From Quercus robur (taxonomy: Eukaryota; Streptophyta; Magnoliopsida; Fagales; Fagaceae), in assembly GCF_932294415.1 (NCBI RefSeq), contig NC_065544.1:30987710-31051709 (forward strand): a stretch of DNA of 64,000 nucleotides. Reading direction: 5' to 3'. Position numbers and translations under genes: made by a program. The notes beneath the pieces were generated by a model. It saw only the letters and a list, made by a program, of their open reading frames with translations, was not told where the DNA came from and searched no databases. Below are positions 35,633 through 48,485 of the stretch, piece by piece (the first letter of the stretch is position 1; the number at the start of each line of letters is the position of its first letter).

Positions 35633-36945
35633 TAGAAACAAAATACATACACAAATAGAGGAGAAGAGCTGAGATTTTAACACAAACTCCACTCAAAAGT
35701 TCTGGTAGTAATTTTGTTCTATCTATCATTAGAGATTACATGTTTGGGTTGAAACTATACCATCAGATATTTCAAATGTACTCCATATTGATGTTTCCTC
35801 TTGAAATAAAACTATATATATATATAGGTTAACAGGACACAGGATAGAAGCATGCTACAAGCCTACAACTACATAATTATAATGCTAAAGACAACATAGT
35901 GGATGGTAGTAGTTAGCAAATGATAAATCATAATGTGTGGTTTGGAATGGAGAAGGCACTGGCGACTCTACGCCTCTACCTGTATGTGAGGGTGGTCCTC
36001 ACATACAGGTACTAGGACCACCCTCACTTGTCAAAAAAAAAAAAATTATATAAATAATTATTTTATATTAATATATTATGTGACCACCTTGACTTGAAAA
36101 AATTGTATATATATATACTTTTAAAAAAAATATTATTTACTAAATTAACTTATTTTGACTACTCTAATAAAAAATTTGAACACTTTTACTTGAGACTCAT
36201 AAGAATTAGAGTTCAATAAATATAAGAGTAATGCTACATCCACAACATTTTCACAATAATTTCACAATAAATCTTATGTGGTAAGCTATTATTAATTTTA
36301 ATTTGGGTTCAATATTGACATGTTTTACCCACCAATAGCAGGCTAACAACTTATTGTATAAGATTTGTTATGAAATTGTTGTAATCACTTTGTTATTCTC
36401 ATATCAGCATTTTCAATTTACACTTTATCTTTTATTAGTTTTTTTTTTCTTCTTATTTTCTTTGTTAGTACAAAAAAATTATAATATTTCATGTATTTGC
36501 ATTTTTTTTGTGACATTGATATATTCAAATTGTCTATTTATTAAATTTTGTATAATTTAAGTTTCTTAGTGACCATCCTAAAAAAATTTTCTAGAACCGC
36601 CACTGAGAGAAGGTATCTCCTGCGCCAGTCTTACGTGGGACTCACATGTGAGTCTCACATGAGGAGGACGCATATGGAAATTTCACTTTGGAATGACCTC
36701 AACATAGATCATGCAAATACAATAACACAATATCTCATTAGCCTTAATTTACTAATACAAACAATAATATTATGTCCTTAGTACGTTTTTGGTGGACAGG
36801 GATGATGACATATTCATATGTTAATGGTACCACTTGAAAATATTTTTCATTGTGGATATAACATATTAGTATCACTTGAAAATTTATGATCATTCATCAA
36901 GAGTTTTTTAGTGTTTTTAATAAACATATTCTGGCCTCCCTTAGA
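34762..36945. other. Region downstream of B1, no gene seen
   Basis: Holds the B1 3' UTR, (TA)n near 35341-35372, a T run of about 40 (35591-35630), the hairpin cluster at 35978-36025 and AT-rich filler. The open frame at 36354-36560 is poly-hydrophobic from T-rich DNA and has no domain. Confidence 0.55.
35978..36025. repeat. Overlapping perfect hairpins
   Basis: ACCTGTATGTGAGG (35978-35991) pairs perfectly with CCTCACATACAGGT (35997-36010) over a 5-base loop. Within it, GAGGGTGGTCCT (35988-35999) pairs perfectly with AGGACCACCCTC (36014-36025). The two foldings compete. It is the GC-richest block in its surroundings and is the same in unit 2. Confidence 0.85.
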
Positions 36946-37131
36946 AGAAGGGAATGGAATGGAATGAAAAGAATAATTCTAGAATATTCTTTCCTTCTCT
37001 TGTTTGGGAGTTTTAATGGAGGGAATAGAAAGTCCATTCTATTAAAACTCTTAAACAAGGGAATGAAATAATATTCTGAAATTATTCTTTTCATTCATTT
37101 CCATTTCATTCCATTCCCTTCTCCCAAACGA
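36946..37131. mobile_element. Hybrid GAATGG MITE-like element at the unit 1/2 junction
   Basis: Left end GAAGGGAATGGAATGGAATG and the right end CATTCCATTCCCTTC are inverted repeats about 40 bases long. The right part (from 37038) matches the right part of the element at 4140-4710, while the left part does not, as expected for a recombinant of two related elements. Confidence 0.6.
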
Positions 37132-37526
37132 GGACTAAACAATTATGTAACTTGTGTGAAGAAGCTAATAACAATATATAAAGATAGATCAAGAATATTG
37201 TAACTCAATTGGTTGACATTTTTTAGTATTTTTAACCAAGGTGTCAAGTGTTCAATTCATCTCTCTCTAACCTTTTTCCTTAAAAAAATAAATAAATAAA
37301 TAAATAAATTTTTTTAAAAAAAAATCTCTAACTTTAAATTATAAAATATAATAATAATATAAGACAGAGAACAAACCACCAAGTCATTGAATACGATGAT
37401 ATGAACCAAATCCTTGTCAATATTAAGTTGACATCTGCATCAGTGCACATGTAAAATACAATACAATAAAGCAACAAATCACTGATCGATTAATGACAAT
37501 GGCTGACACAACATTTACATCTATCG

Positions 37527-37527
<1 letters not shown>

Positions 37528-37568
<41 letters not shown>
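37528..37568. repeat. Poly(A) tract upstream of A2
   Basis: About 40 A residues; A3 has a similar run at 59463-59505, while A1 has a short A run plus (TA)n at 5103-5121. Confidence 0.85.
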
Positions 37569-37570
<2 letters not shown>

Positions 37571-37758
37571 TCAAGGTTTTTCTCTATACTAATTAATATA
37601 GTCCTAAAAGCTCAAAATCAGATATTACCTATGCCAAGTTGCCAACAAGATTGCCTATACAAAAGCATAATATATATGTGCACCTCAGATAGCAACCAGA
37701 ATAGGTGCCATCTTGTTCAGTTTCAACCTGGGACTTCATTTCCTCGTATTGCACTATC

Positions 37759-37766
37759 TATAAAAG
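37759..37766 (+). promoter_or_regulatory. TATA box, MRS2-A2
   Basis: TATAAAAG, 86 bases before the A2 start codon, in the same place as in A1 and A3. Confidence 0.5.
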
Positions 37767-37851
37767 TTATTAAAATAGTAGCATTGGTTTGGATATTACT
37801 TAGATTATAGCCATTGAAGAGGTACAGAGTGATGCAAAGGAATACAGAGAG

Positions 37852-40800
37852 ATGATCTCTGGTGGTGATTATTATCCTTCTCCTCATAAATCCAAGTCCC
37901 ACATCGGCCAAACTAATGATTTCAGACCAAATCAAGTCCGGCCACTACCAACTGGGCCTCGTAGGAAGAGTACAGGAATTCAGGCCTGGATGCTGATGAA
38001 CAAAAAGGGCGAGGCCCAAGTTGTTGAGGCCGGGAAGTATGCGATCATGCGGCGAACGGGCCTTCTGGCCCGAGACCTTCGAGTCCTCGACCCACTTCTC
38101 TCATACCCATCAACCATTATGGGCCGTGAAACAGCCATTGTGATCAATTTGGAGCATATAAAGGCAATAATTACAGGACTCGAGGTTCTCTTATTGAATT
38201 CTAGGGACCCAACTGTGATGCCATTCATTGAGGAGCTCCAAAACCGGATTCAACGTTTTCACCATGCTACCATAGCTCAGGTTTCAACTGAGATTTAATT
38301 TTTAGGTTTTTTTTTTTTTTTTTAATATTTTATAATATATTTGATGGTAAATGAGAAAGAATGATACATGTCACTTTAAATCCATTCATGATTTTTTTAA
38401 AAAAATTAAAAAATTCCATTTATAATGGCCAATTTGTATTCAAGATACTTACCTAGACATCCTAGGCTCAATTCCCACTAGGAGTTCTTTTGGATTACTT
38501 AATACAAAGTTCTAGCAGGTAGAATCTTGTATCTATGGGTTACTCCCCAAGAGTTGATCCAAGGGATCTTGCCATGGTGAGATCAACAACATCAAAATTT
38601 TGTATTCTTGATATTATAAAATGGATAAACTTTAACTACAAAATTGGTTGTAACTTTATGCTACAATCTTATTAAATATCTTCTTATTAGAAGTGAATTT
38701 TAACAAATCCACCATTGGATTACATCTTCTTCTTATATCCTCCATGCTTGTAAAATTTCTAGAAAATTAAAAATTAATAGCTATGTCATCATTAAATTGT
38801 TTAAATTGTAAGTTTTTTGTAATTTAAAATTATACATAAAATATAAGCCTCTAGATCATATAGTAACTAATATCCGATTGATACAAATTTTAACATGTGT
38901 ATTAAGAGCGTAAAAAACATGCAATTTAACAGTTAAATTTTTAAAATATGTAGTAATATTTATTTTATTGAATAAAATTGTAATCAAGGTTACAATAAAT
39001 TTTGTATCTAAACTATGTCCTTATAAAATTATTATGACTATACTATTTAAGGTAAGAGCCTTGAAGGTTAAAATTTGTACACATGAGTTCACATGTATAA
39101 ATTTTTTTTTTTTTTCTTTCAATTCAACCATATGGTTAGAATGATTCCATTTTTTTTTTTTAATTTTTGGCCTATAATATATATATATATATATATATTT
39201 TCCTTTTCAATTTTTAAGGTTAATCTTGGGGCAAGATTATTACCCTTAATTTGATTCTGATTTTAATTTGTAATGTAATGTTTAGAGTAGTGGTTGCATT
39301 TTTTTTTCTTGGGCAGTCTTCTTATAAAAGCCTAAGTTCAAATTATTATCCAAATTACTTACCATGCTAATAAACCTTTAAGCAATTGGAATAGAAGACA
39401 TTAATTTTCTTCCTTTTTTTTGTTTATTTCTTATTGTATTTATTTTAAATAAGAGAATTTGGTCCTAAGATGAGAGATTTTTGTATCTTATTGTGTTACT
39501 ATTATAGAAGGGCGATGTTGATGGTTTGAATTTCTCCAAAGAATTTTCGAAGTTTGAAGATCAAGACGAGTCTCCTAAGGTGGAGGGAAAAACTGATGTA
39601 AAGAATCAAGATGGATCAAAGGTTCTTCCATTTGAGTTTGTTGCATTGGAGGCATGCCTTGAGACTGTTTGCAACTGCTTAGAGAGCGAAGTAAATTTTA
39701 CTTCTTTTTTCCAGTTTGATATGTAGTCTTTTCTTAGTCTTTTATGAACTTGAATTTACATATGTTGTTTTACTGATTTCCTTTATTCTTTATTGTTATA
39801 TTTTTCCAATTCAGACAATCACTTTGGAGCAAGAGGCTTATCCAACCTTAGATAAGTTGACCTCAGTGTTAAGTACTCTCAATTTGGAACGTGTCCGCCA
39901 AATTAAAAGCCGCTTGATTGAAATGTCTGGACGTGTTCAAAAGGTTGAGAGGATTAAAGGTTCTGAACCCCAAAAAAAAAAAAAAAAAAAAAACATATTT
40001 TTTCCTTACAATATGGTTTAATTCACTGTGATGATAGGACTTCACCATTGTTGATTTATACATTAGATTACACTAAAGAATTATACTATAATAATGTATT
40101 CATTTTTTTTTTTTTTTTATTATTTTTTTTTTTTATACTTTTAATTGTGGTCATACTCATCTGCAGGTAAAGGATGAGTTAGAACACTTGCTAGATGATG
40201 ATGAAGATATGGCTCAAATGTATCTTACCGAAAAGTTGGTTTATGGTTCCAATATGAATGAGGGAGATGATATGGAATCAAATTTCGATGATAGGCATGT
40301 GATAGCACCACTGCCATATTTATCATATGAATTCCAATTTTTTAGTTGTTTTAAACTACCATATATATGTGACATTTAAAATTTTCATTTATTTTATCAG
40401 GATGCCAACTAAAATCTCTTTGGAAACTTGTAGGTTTTCTATTTTATCTGATGATGAAGGCCAAAACCTTGAGAACCCCCATGGGAACCATGCTAGCAGT
40501 ACTCAAAGTTACATGAATAAGAACCTTGATGTAAAGGAGCTTGAAATGCTCTTAGAGCCATATTTTGTGCAAATTGATGGTACACTAAACAAACTATCAA
40601 CGGTACGTAGTCTTGTTTTACCTTACCACTTATTGTAGATATGAACATAATTTAAAAAAATAAATAAATAAATAAATTCTTATATGAAGAACTTGAAGTA
40701 CTTATAATAGTCCCCCTAGTTAAAGCCTATGCAGTTTATCAGATTAATTTTAACAACATATTATTAAGGTGAAATTCCTCTCACCAATTACTTGTTATAC

Positions 40801-43101
40801 TAAAGTATAAAGCTTTTTGCATCCATAGCTTTGTAGTTTATTCCCACTTATTTGAGCATGCAAATCTCAACACCTAGTATCATTTTAAAACTTTAATAGA
40901 ACATGATAAATACCCAATATCTAAAGAAGTCTTTGATGCTTGTGGTTCAATTGTCATAGTCTGACCATTTTCATTCAAACTACTAAGTGTGTGTTTGGCT
41001 TCAAATTAAAAAATAAAAAAATAAAAAAAAAAACCTCAACTTATTTTACTATTCAACTTATTTTTGTTACTATTTATGGATTTCATTATACTTTTTGATA
41101 CTATTCATAAGTCTTACTATATTATTTCAATTAACTTTTGCTTTTATCTACAATACTTTCAGCAAAAAAATTTCAATTTCAATAAAATAAGCAGATGTTA
41201 AACAAATTCTTAATAAAACTTCCTCCACAAGCATGCGTTTAAAGTTGAACACTCCTGCACACTAAACATTCTTCTTGAATAGTTTGACTTTGACCAAACA
41301 AGACCATTGACTAGTTAGATATTGACCGTTGACCAGCCGTTACTCGTTCAAGTGTTTCATCACGGTGTCTTCCTTTGTCGATATTCCTCAAGTCATTAGT
41401 GTACGTACCATCCTTCAGCCACAACATTCCCTCCTTAGTCCATGATGTAGCCATTCTTAGGCTCTCGTTTATAGTCGTTTTTCAATATTCCTCCATTGCT
41501 CGTTCATTGTAACATTATAGGATAATTGTAATAAAACAGTTAAGTATGGTGAGAAGATATAGCTATCAAAGGTGTTTGTTTATGTTTAGAACCCTTAAAC
41601 CATATTAGTTTAATCTAATAAATTAGTCAAATAATTACTTAGATTAATTATGAAATCTAAATTAAACACATGCAAATATATTACTTAGTGCGGAAAATTA
41701 TAGAAGACTATAATATGATAACCTAGGAAAACCAATAAAACTAACCGTTTTAAGGAAAAAAAAACTTGAGGAGGATTTAACCTAACTATCCTTAAAGTAA
41801 ACAAATTCACTATGATAGAATGAAAATTACAATGGATTTAAACCCTAAATCTGAAGTTACCTCTTGTAGAACTTACTACCCCAATCACATGTAGCTCCGA
41901 CTCCACAAACTCTTCTATCTTGGATTTACTGAACACAAACTCCCGCGCTTGTGACTTTGACTTCCCACTCAAAGGTTTCAAATCACCATTAGTAAATCTT
42001 TATGCAGTAACTTGTTTTCACTAGTTCTTGATTGTAGATATCTTGTTTTGGTAAGTGCTTGTTGAGTTAGAAGGTACATAAACATCACAAATCTCACAGT
42101 AGTAACTCACAAAACTTCCAAGAGCTTGTAAAATATAGTTAGGATTTTTCTTTTATACCTAGTAGTGTTAGACTGAAACCCTTAAACGTTTTCGCAGGCT
42201 TGGGCTTGACTTAAAATTCTGCAATGATGTTCGATCAGTCGAGCTTCACAGTAGCTTGCTTCTATTTTCTGCAACTTGAAAGTTCTTAAAACTTGACTTG
42301 AACAAACTTGAGCAATGTCTAATACCTAATCTAGACATGTTTTTATTATCAATTTGCCAACATACAAATATTTGGAAACTAAACATTTAATCCTAAATAT
42401 TTAGAACCTAACAAAAGGCTTTCTTCTAGTGAACGCAAGCCAAAATTGAACCACAAAATCCCTTTGTCCACTTTCTCTCTATTCTCTCTTTCTTTGCTTT
42501 AGATTCCAACATAAGGAAACGAAATTATATTATTTACGAGCTTTGAAGTTTTATTTATCTTATTTAAGATGGAAATTTTAACTTGGATTGTAATGGTTTT
42601 TAACTAAACCTTATTAAAATTGTTCAATATCATGCAAGCATCACAAAAATGCACTCTAATTTTTATATATATATATCCTTAATAAGCATAAAAATGTGTT
42701 GAAAATTTAGCATTGAACTCCATTTAACGTCGCTAATATTCTCTATTATTTCAAGAACACCATTAATTTTTCCATTGTTAATGTATAGTTCTTTTTTGGT
42801 GATTGTATTTTGAAAGCTAAGGGAGTACGTACATAACACAGAGGACTTCATCAACATAATGTTGGATGACAAACAGAATAAACTACTGCAAATGGGGGTC
42901 ATGTTAACAACAGCTACCCTTCTACTAACTGCCTTTATTATTGCAGTTGGGTTCTTAAGCATAAACGTTAGAATTGCTCTATTCAATGATATAATAAATG
43001 GAGAGAAAAATTGGTTATGGACTGCTGGGGGTGGCAGTATTGGGTGCATAGTCCTATATCTCTTTGCTTATAGCTGGTATAAATATAAGCGATTGATATA
43101 A
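37852..43101 (+). CDS. MRS2-like transporter A2, GMN motif replaced by SIN
   Basis: Six exons: 37852..38280, 39508..39690, 39815..39943, 40167..40294, 40401..40602 and 42817..43101 (TAA), giving 451 residues with consistent phases. MRS2 landmarks are present: [72 protein letters not shown] and ELEMLLEPYFVQIDGTLN. Exon 6 has two membrane segments, but residues 405-407 (42958-42966) read SIN where MRS2/CorA proteins have GMN. Upstream, EYVDDTED of B is EYVHNTED here. GMN substitutions usually abolish or change Mg2+ transport in the family, so A2 may be non-transporting, altered in selectivity, or a modifier in mixed oligomers; this is inference. The frame is intact, which suggests a protein is still made. 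Intron 4 has a GC donor and intron 5 holds a solo LTR. Confidence 0.9.
41573..42413 (-). mobile_element. Solo LTR in A2 intron 5
   Basis: 841 bp, same ends and same AAAGG flanks (41568-41572 and 42414-42418) as in A1, differing from that copy by scattered single bases. Confidence 0.75.
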
Positions 43102-43458
43102 TAATGGAGATCAAGGGGCCATTGATTGTAAAACATTTATTATATATTATGTTGAAAATACTTTGTATAGACACAATTTTGTTTGTTTGCTATTATTCTA
43201 TACCTCTTATTGCATTTTAATTATCATCATGGACATGGTTTGTTTATGACTTAATCACAATTTGAGAGACTTCCAATTGCTAATTGATATACCAGTCACG
43301 CGATGTTTGTAATTTTTTATTTTAATTTCTTTTAAGTATCTAAATGTTTGAAAAGTTAGGTCACCGTATTTTTATTTCTTTTCAGCAATGTTGTTTAATG
43401 TTTACCAACTATTTTCTTATGTTATAGTAAATCTCAATCAAACAATCACCTAAAAAAT

Positions 43459-43739
43459 GGTAAATTACATTGACACTGTCAAGGTATAGCAAAATTAGAG
43501 TTGTTATACCTAATTTTTTAAAAATGACACTATTGCCCCAAATTATCAAAATTATGACACTCAGTGCCCCTCCCCCAACCCCCCCTCCTTTTTTTTTTTT
43601 TTTTTTTTTTTTTGTGAATTATTTAGGAAACGGAGTGTTAAATATATTATTCATTTTGGAAGTGGAGCATCATTTCTTGAAAATCAGGTATAGTGAGTTT
43701 AATTTTGCTACACCTTAGGAGTTTCAATGATGTTTACCC
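43459..43739. mobile_element. MITE-like element, unit 2 copy
   Basis: Counterpart of 11153-11433 with the same imperfect inverted ends. The C-rich stretch before the T run differs slightly. Confidence 0.45.
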
Positions 43740-44524
43740 TTAAAAATTGGGGTTTTAACTTTTTAAAACAGTCTTTTTGGCAGTAGCTACAAAAGCCCTT
43801 GTGGTTTTATCGTAATACATAGAATCACATTGAGGTTTTAAGTGTAACGCTCAATCCTATGTGATATTGTCCTATGTGTAAACTGCTAATTATGTGACAC
43901 TTAAACCCTCTGTGAGTTTTTAAATTGTAACACAAAACCCTCCATGTGGCATTGTTTGTGTGAAAAATGTAACTCTAAATATACATGTTATCGCTTGAGT
44001 TACTCTTTTTTCTTTTCTTTCTTTGTTAATTTCAAAGATGATTAATAGTTTACACATAAATAATAAGTATTACACTCAAAACTTCAAGAGGGATAATGTG
44101 TTTTCAAAGAAACCTCAGAGATGTTGTGTACTTTTCCCTTTCTAATGAAAGGAAAAATAGTGAAACAACAGTTAAAAATTTAAATATTAGTGATAATACA
44201 ATAAAATATATACTATAAATTACAATAAATTTAAATTTAGAATTGAATCACTAGATTAGATTATAGGCACGAAAGTAAAAATTAGAATGAAACTAATGAG
44301 ACTATTAGATATAAATCTCACTCTAATTAAAAATATTCAAGTCCTTTACCATTGGCAAAAGTCGCAAAACCCATAAATACGTGTAGCATATTTTCTATTT
44401 GACTAGCTCCTTGCATCATACATTGCCTAACTGTGTCATCCAATGTCTTAAGGTTATTATGCACTAATAACCCAAAGTTTTACCAAATAGAACAATTTTC
44501 TTTACTTGAAAATTGTCAAAAATA

Positions 44525-44692
44525 GTGAGTTTCAGTTAGGTTAACTAGTAAAATTTTTTATGATTGAATAATAAATCTGGGGTTCAATCTCTACCTACAC
44601 CAAAAGCTGATTGATGTCTTGGTCTGATAATAATGAGTATAATTATCAGAAGCAGGTGTCATAAGTTAAAACTCTATAAATAAATAAAAATA
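44525..44692 (+). mobile_element. tRNA-derived SINE, unit 2 copy
   Basis: Counterpart of 12219-12386 with the same A-box and B-box blocks and flanking repeats. Confidence 0.6.
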
Positions 44693-44715
44693 TGTCAAAT
44701 ATACATTATTGTATT

Positions 44716-44720
44716 ATAGG
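44716..44720. other. Empty insertion site of the LTR retrotransposon
   Basis: ATAGG occurs once here, between the same flanks (TTGTATT and TAAATCATATG) that border the 10.35-kb element in unit 1. This confirms the ends and target duplication of that element. Confidence 0.95.
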
Positions 44721-44977
44721 TAAATCATATGATGTATCTATATAATTTTATTGTTGTGTTGAGTAATGGTATAGTTGGATGATGATAATTCAATAGTTAT
44801 AATGGGGAGGAGGAATTTGAACCCTAGACGTGTCGGTTAGAAATGCCAAGAGGTGGTAGTTGAGGGATCAAGATCCTCTAAAGTTTCTAGGGTACCTTTC
44901 TTTCTTTTTTTCTTTTTTGAGAAAAAAAGTTTCTTGGGTACTTAATCGTATAGAGTTTTTTTAATTTTAATATTTCA

Positions 44978-45755
44978 TCTATATATATATAACCGAAGCC
45001 TCTAAAGCTCTCACAATTTTCAACGTCAGCACAATATTAAAAAAAAAAAAAAAAAAAAAACAAAACGTAATTGAACTTTGCTAAAACCCAATTCTGCCTT
45101 TCACTTTCACAAAAACTCATCTATGAGAATGTGATGTGGTTGGCACCAGCATGTTGCCTATTTGCCAAGATGCAAATCTGTTAGAGATTCATCCTTAAAG
45201 CGGTGATGTAATTTATTGAGGATGAAGAAGACTATCCCACCGTAAACTCCAAAATAAGCCAGAGAGGTTTTCCAACGAGGATGGAGCAAAAATTAGAATT
45301 TTTTTTCTTCTTTTCTTTCACAGTTTATTATTATTATTTCTTTTGATAGCCACTAATACAATTGTAATCCTATTTATGAATGTAAATACTTTCTTATAAA
45401 ATCAAATTAATAATATTTATAAATGCTTATAAACACCGAACAGTTGTGACTTTTCATTTTTTAATAGGCACCTTTTAGGTCAATAGGTACATTGTTATAC
45501 AGTAGACATTTTTTTTTTTTCTATCAAAAAAAAAAAAAGACACTTTTTTATTCAAAAGATACCTTTTTAGTCAATAAACACCTTTTCATTCAATATACAC
45601 ATTTTCGGCCAATAGAAACTTTGTGTTATTTTTTTCAATATTTTTTTTTTTAATAATTTTATGCATTTTTGCTTACTACTCCAATTTTTTTTCCTAAAAC
45701 TCATTTCAAACAAATTTAGTAGCTACTCCCGTGCATCGCATGGATTAGCAACTAG
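44978..45755 (+). mobile_element. Non-autonomous Helitron, unit 2 copy
   Basis: Counterpart of 23031-23806: TC start after A, CTAG end before T. The terminal hairpin reads CCGTGC-ATC-GCATGG, so one stem pair is G-T-type instead of A-T. Confidence 0.8.
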
Positions 45756-46345
45756 TTTTTATAATAAAGAAGTCCAAATTTTGCCATGTCATTAATCTAC
45801 TAGCAAATCCCCTAAAATAATGTTAAAAATATAATTACTCATAAATGATAATTATTACCTTATATCTTTTACTTAAACAGTATTTGAAAAAAAAAAAAGG
45901 AAAAGTCATCCCAGTTAGGTTCCCTTTCCCCTCCTTTTCAATTTGTTTGACAAATCCTTCTAGTTATTGGATAATTTTAAAGAATGAGTGAGAACAAAGG
46001 TTAGCCACCACCACTTGGGATGGAGCCATTTTATAGGAAGTTTAGTCAGCTGAGGTTGGAGCAACTATTAGAAATGATAATGGCTATAAGCGAGAAATTA
46101 TACAGTCCTCATGGTGGACCACGCCATTTATCCCTCATTCCAGTAAAAGACTCCTACCTATTTAAAATTGCTGAGTCAGTATTTAGGTTTTATTTAAAAC
46201 TCCACAATTTTAAACAAGCGGAAGTTCTTTTATTGGAATGGCAGACCACATCACTTGTCCACCATAAGAACCTTATAATTTCTCGTTATAAGCCTATAAC
46301 ACTGTAGCCTTAAATGCAAAAGAACCACATGTAAGGAGTGCTGGA

Positions 46346-47426
46346 GAAATGGAGTGTTAACTTTGCTTATTTAGTAAATTGAGTTGAAAGCTCGAAATGT
46401 GTGAAAACACAAGAGCTTGTTTAGACCCCCAATTCAAATTATGGTTTAGTTGATTTTACACTAACTTAATACTAAGTGCAGAATAATGTAAACACAAGCA
46501 TACAAACACGAGAGCTACTCTAATCCATATTTAAAGCAACACAGCAGTAAAATGAAATGAACAAAAGTAGGGAAGAGAGATGCAAACACAGATAACATCG
46601 AGACGTGTTATCGAAGAGGAAACCGAAAAACTCGGTGAAAAACCTTTCCGCGGCCCTCCAAGCGAAAATCGATCCACTAGACAATTAGTTGGGATACATG
46701 GGTAAGCAAGAGACCCTCCAAGCCTAATCTACCTTCTATACCTAAGCCCTCCAAGCTCCTACTCCAACAAGGCTTCTCGGAATCATGTCTTGTCAAGCTC
46801 TCCGGATCCCGCAACAAGCTCCATGTTGCATCTGTCATCCTTGGCTTCTTCCAAAGTTTCCCAACAGCACCAAAACCTCACTGGACACTCTCAAAAGGTG
46901 TGGTAAGTGTTTGGGCTATTGACCTCTCAATGGTATGGAAATGGAGAGGTAGGAGATGAGGAAAATCCACAAACAAATGTGTAGAGAATTGTTTGGATTA
47001 ACAATTTCTAACTCTCAAGTGTTTTAGCTAGGGTTTTCTCTCTGAAACTCTCTCTTACATTTGTGGGTAATGTGTGTATAAATAGTGTAGGCACAGAAAG
47101 TGTGTATCAGACTAGACAGGCTGGTAGAACAGAATGTCTCGCGGGTGTCTCGCAGGAAGGCCTTACTCGCAAGATACTCGCAAGACACAACTGTCTCCAT
47201 CTGGCCTGACTCTTTGTATTCCAGTCATGTGCAAGGCACATGCTTCTTTTCGCGGGATGCTTAGTCGCGATATACCCGCAAAAACTCTTCAGTCTTCAAT
47301 AACTTGAGTCTTCACACTCTCTCTCACTATCACACAACCCTTATAATAAATTCCCACAACAAATACAAGGTACAAAAGATTGAATAAAATTACAATCAAA
47401 TTTGGCACAGAATAAAAGCCAACAAA
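46346..47426. mobile_element. Putative LTR-type remnant, unit 2 copy
   Basis: Counterpart of 24395-25475, with about 1% scattered differences. Same caveat: no target duplication found. Confidence 0.35.
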
Positions 47427-48485
47427 ATACATATTTGTAAATCACAACTTTACATGAGTGTCATGCTCAAGCACATTGATCGAGAAGGGAACAAAGTTTC
47501 CTAGGAGTTGGAAAATTCTTTTGTTTAATTGAAAAGAAAAATGAGATGATAGACAATCTATATTGTATAAATTTATTCTCATGACCCTAGTAAATAATTT
47601 TTTTTTTTTAAATATATCTTTTAGGAAAAAAAAAAAAACCAAAGTTGAGGTAAAAGGAATAAAGCCAAATCCCTAACTTAAAATGGAAAAAGAAAAAGAG
47701 ACCATCACTACAAATATGTGGGGGAGGATTGGGGTATTCTTCTCCCACTATTTTCTCTTCATTTTTGAGGATTGAGTTTTGGTGGGATTGGAGAGAAATT
47801 TTATAGACTACCATTTTCACCCCACTATCCTCTCCCAACCAAACACACTCATTTTCTATTTTCTCTCCTCCATTTGGAGTATGTTTGGATCGGTTGAAAA
47901 TAGGAAAAATGGAAAAGATAGAGAAGAAAATTTCATCTATCCTTAATTGGTTGAGTTGGAAACACTGAGGAAAGAAAATGGTGGGCCCCAGTATTTTCCA
48001 TCCAATCCCACAAAAATGCATCTTTCCGAATTGGAGAGAAAATCGGAAAGAAAATGAGAAAAGAAACCCGAATGACTCTTTTGCCCTTGTTCCCTGTTGT
48101 CTTTCCCTTGCCAAAGTTATGTTTTTCTTTTGGATGCCGAGAATTTCCTTTCTTAACACAGCTGCAGATATGAAAAGAGAATTTGAGCATCTGGGAAGGT
48201 GTTTTGCAGTATTGCTAATGGCGAATCAGTGAGAGTAGTGAATAGTGAAAAGAGAACAAATTGCTCAAATTGGTTAAAGCCAAAATAAATAGGCCAAAAA
48301 AAAAAAAAAACATGAGTGGCTAAAACAGGGAGGCCATGCAAGACTCCACGTATGAGAAATTCATTACAAAACTAAAAGGCAAGATTAAAGTTGTAGTGTT
48401 TCTAATTAGACCAAAAAAAAATATATATATATTTGAATTGTTCAAACGTAGACATGCATTAGGAAGAACTTATTATTATAATATA

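Larger units (their letters stand above)
4615..37037 (+). repeat. Segmental duplication unit 1 (A1 + spacer + B1)
   Basis: First copy of the roughly 22-kb tandem unit. It is about 32.4 kb long here because it contains the 10.35-kb LTR retrotransposon at 12415-22768. It matches unit 2 (37038-58973) and unit 3 (58974 onward) over gene A1, the A-B spacer, gene B1 and the downstream DNA. By eye, A1 and the spacer differ from unit 2 by about 1-2%, while bases after about 30.09 kb are almost identical to those after about 52.02 kb. Confidence 0.9.

Noticed and set aside
36354-36560. 68-codon open frame, also at 58290-58496
   Set aside because: T-rich intergenic DNA giving a hydrophobic string; identity of the copies reflects the recent duplication only.
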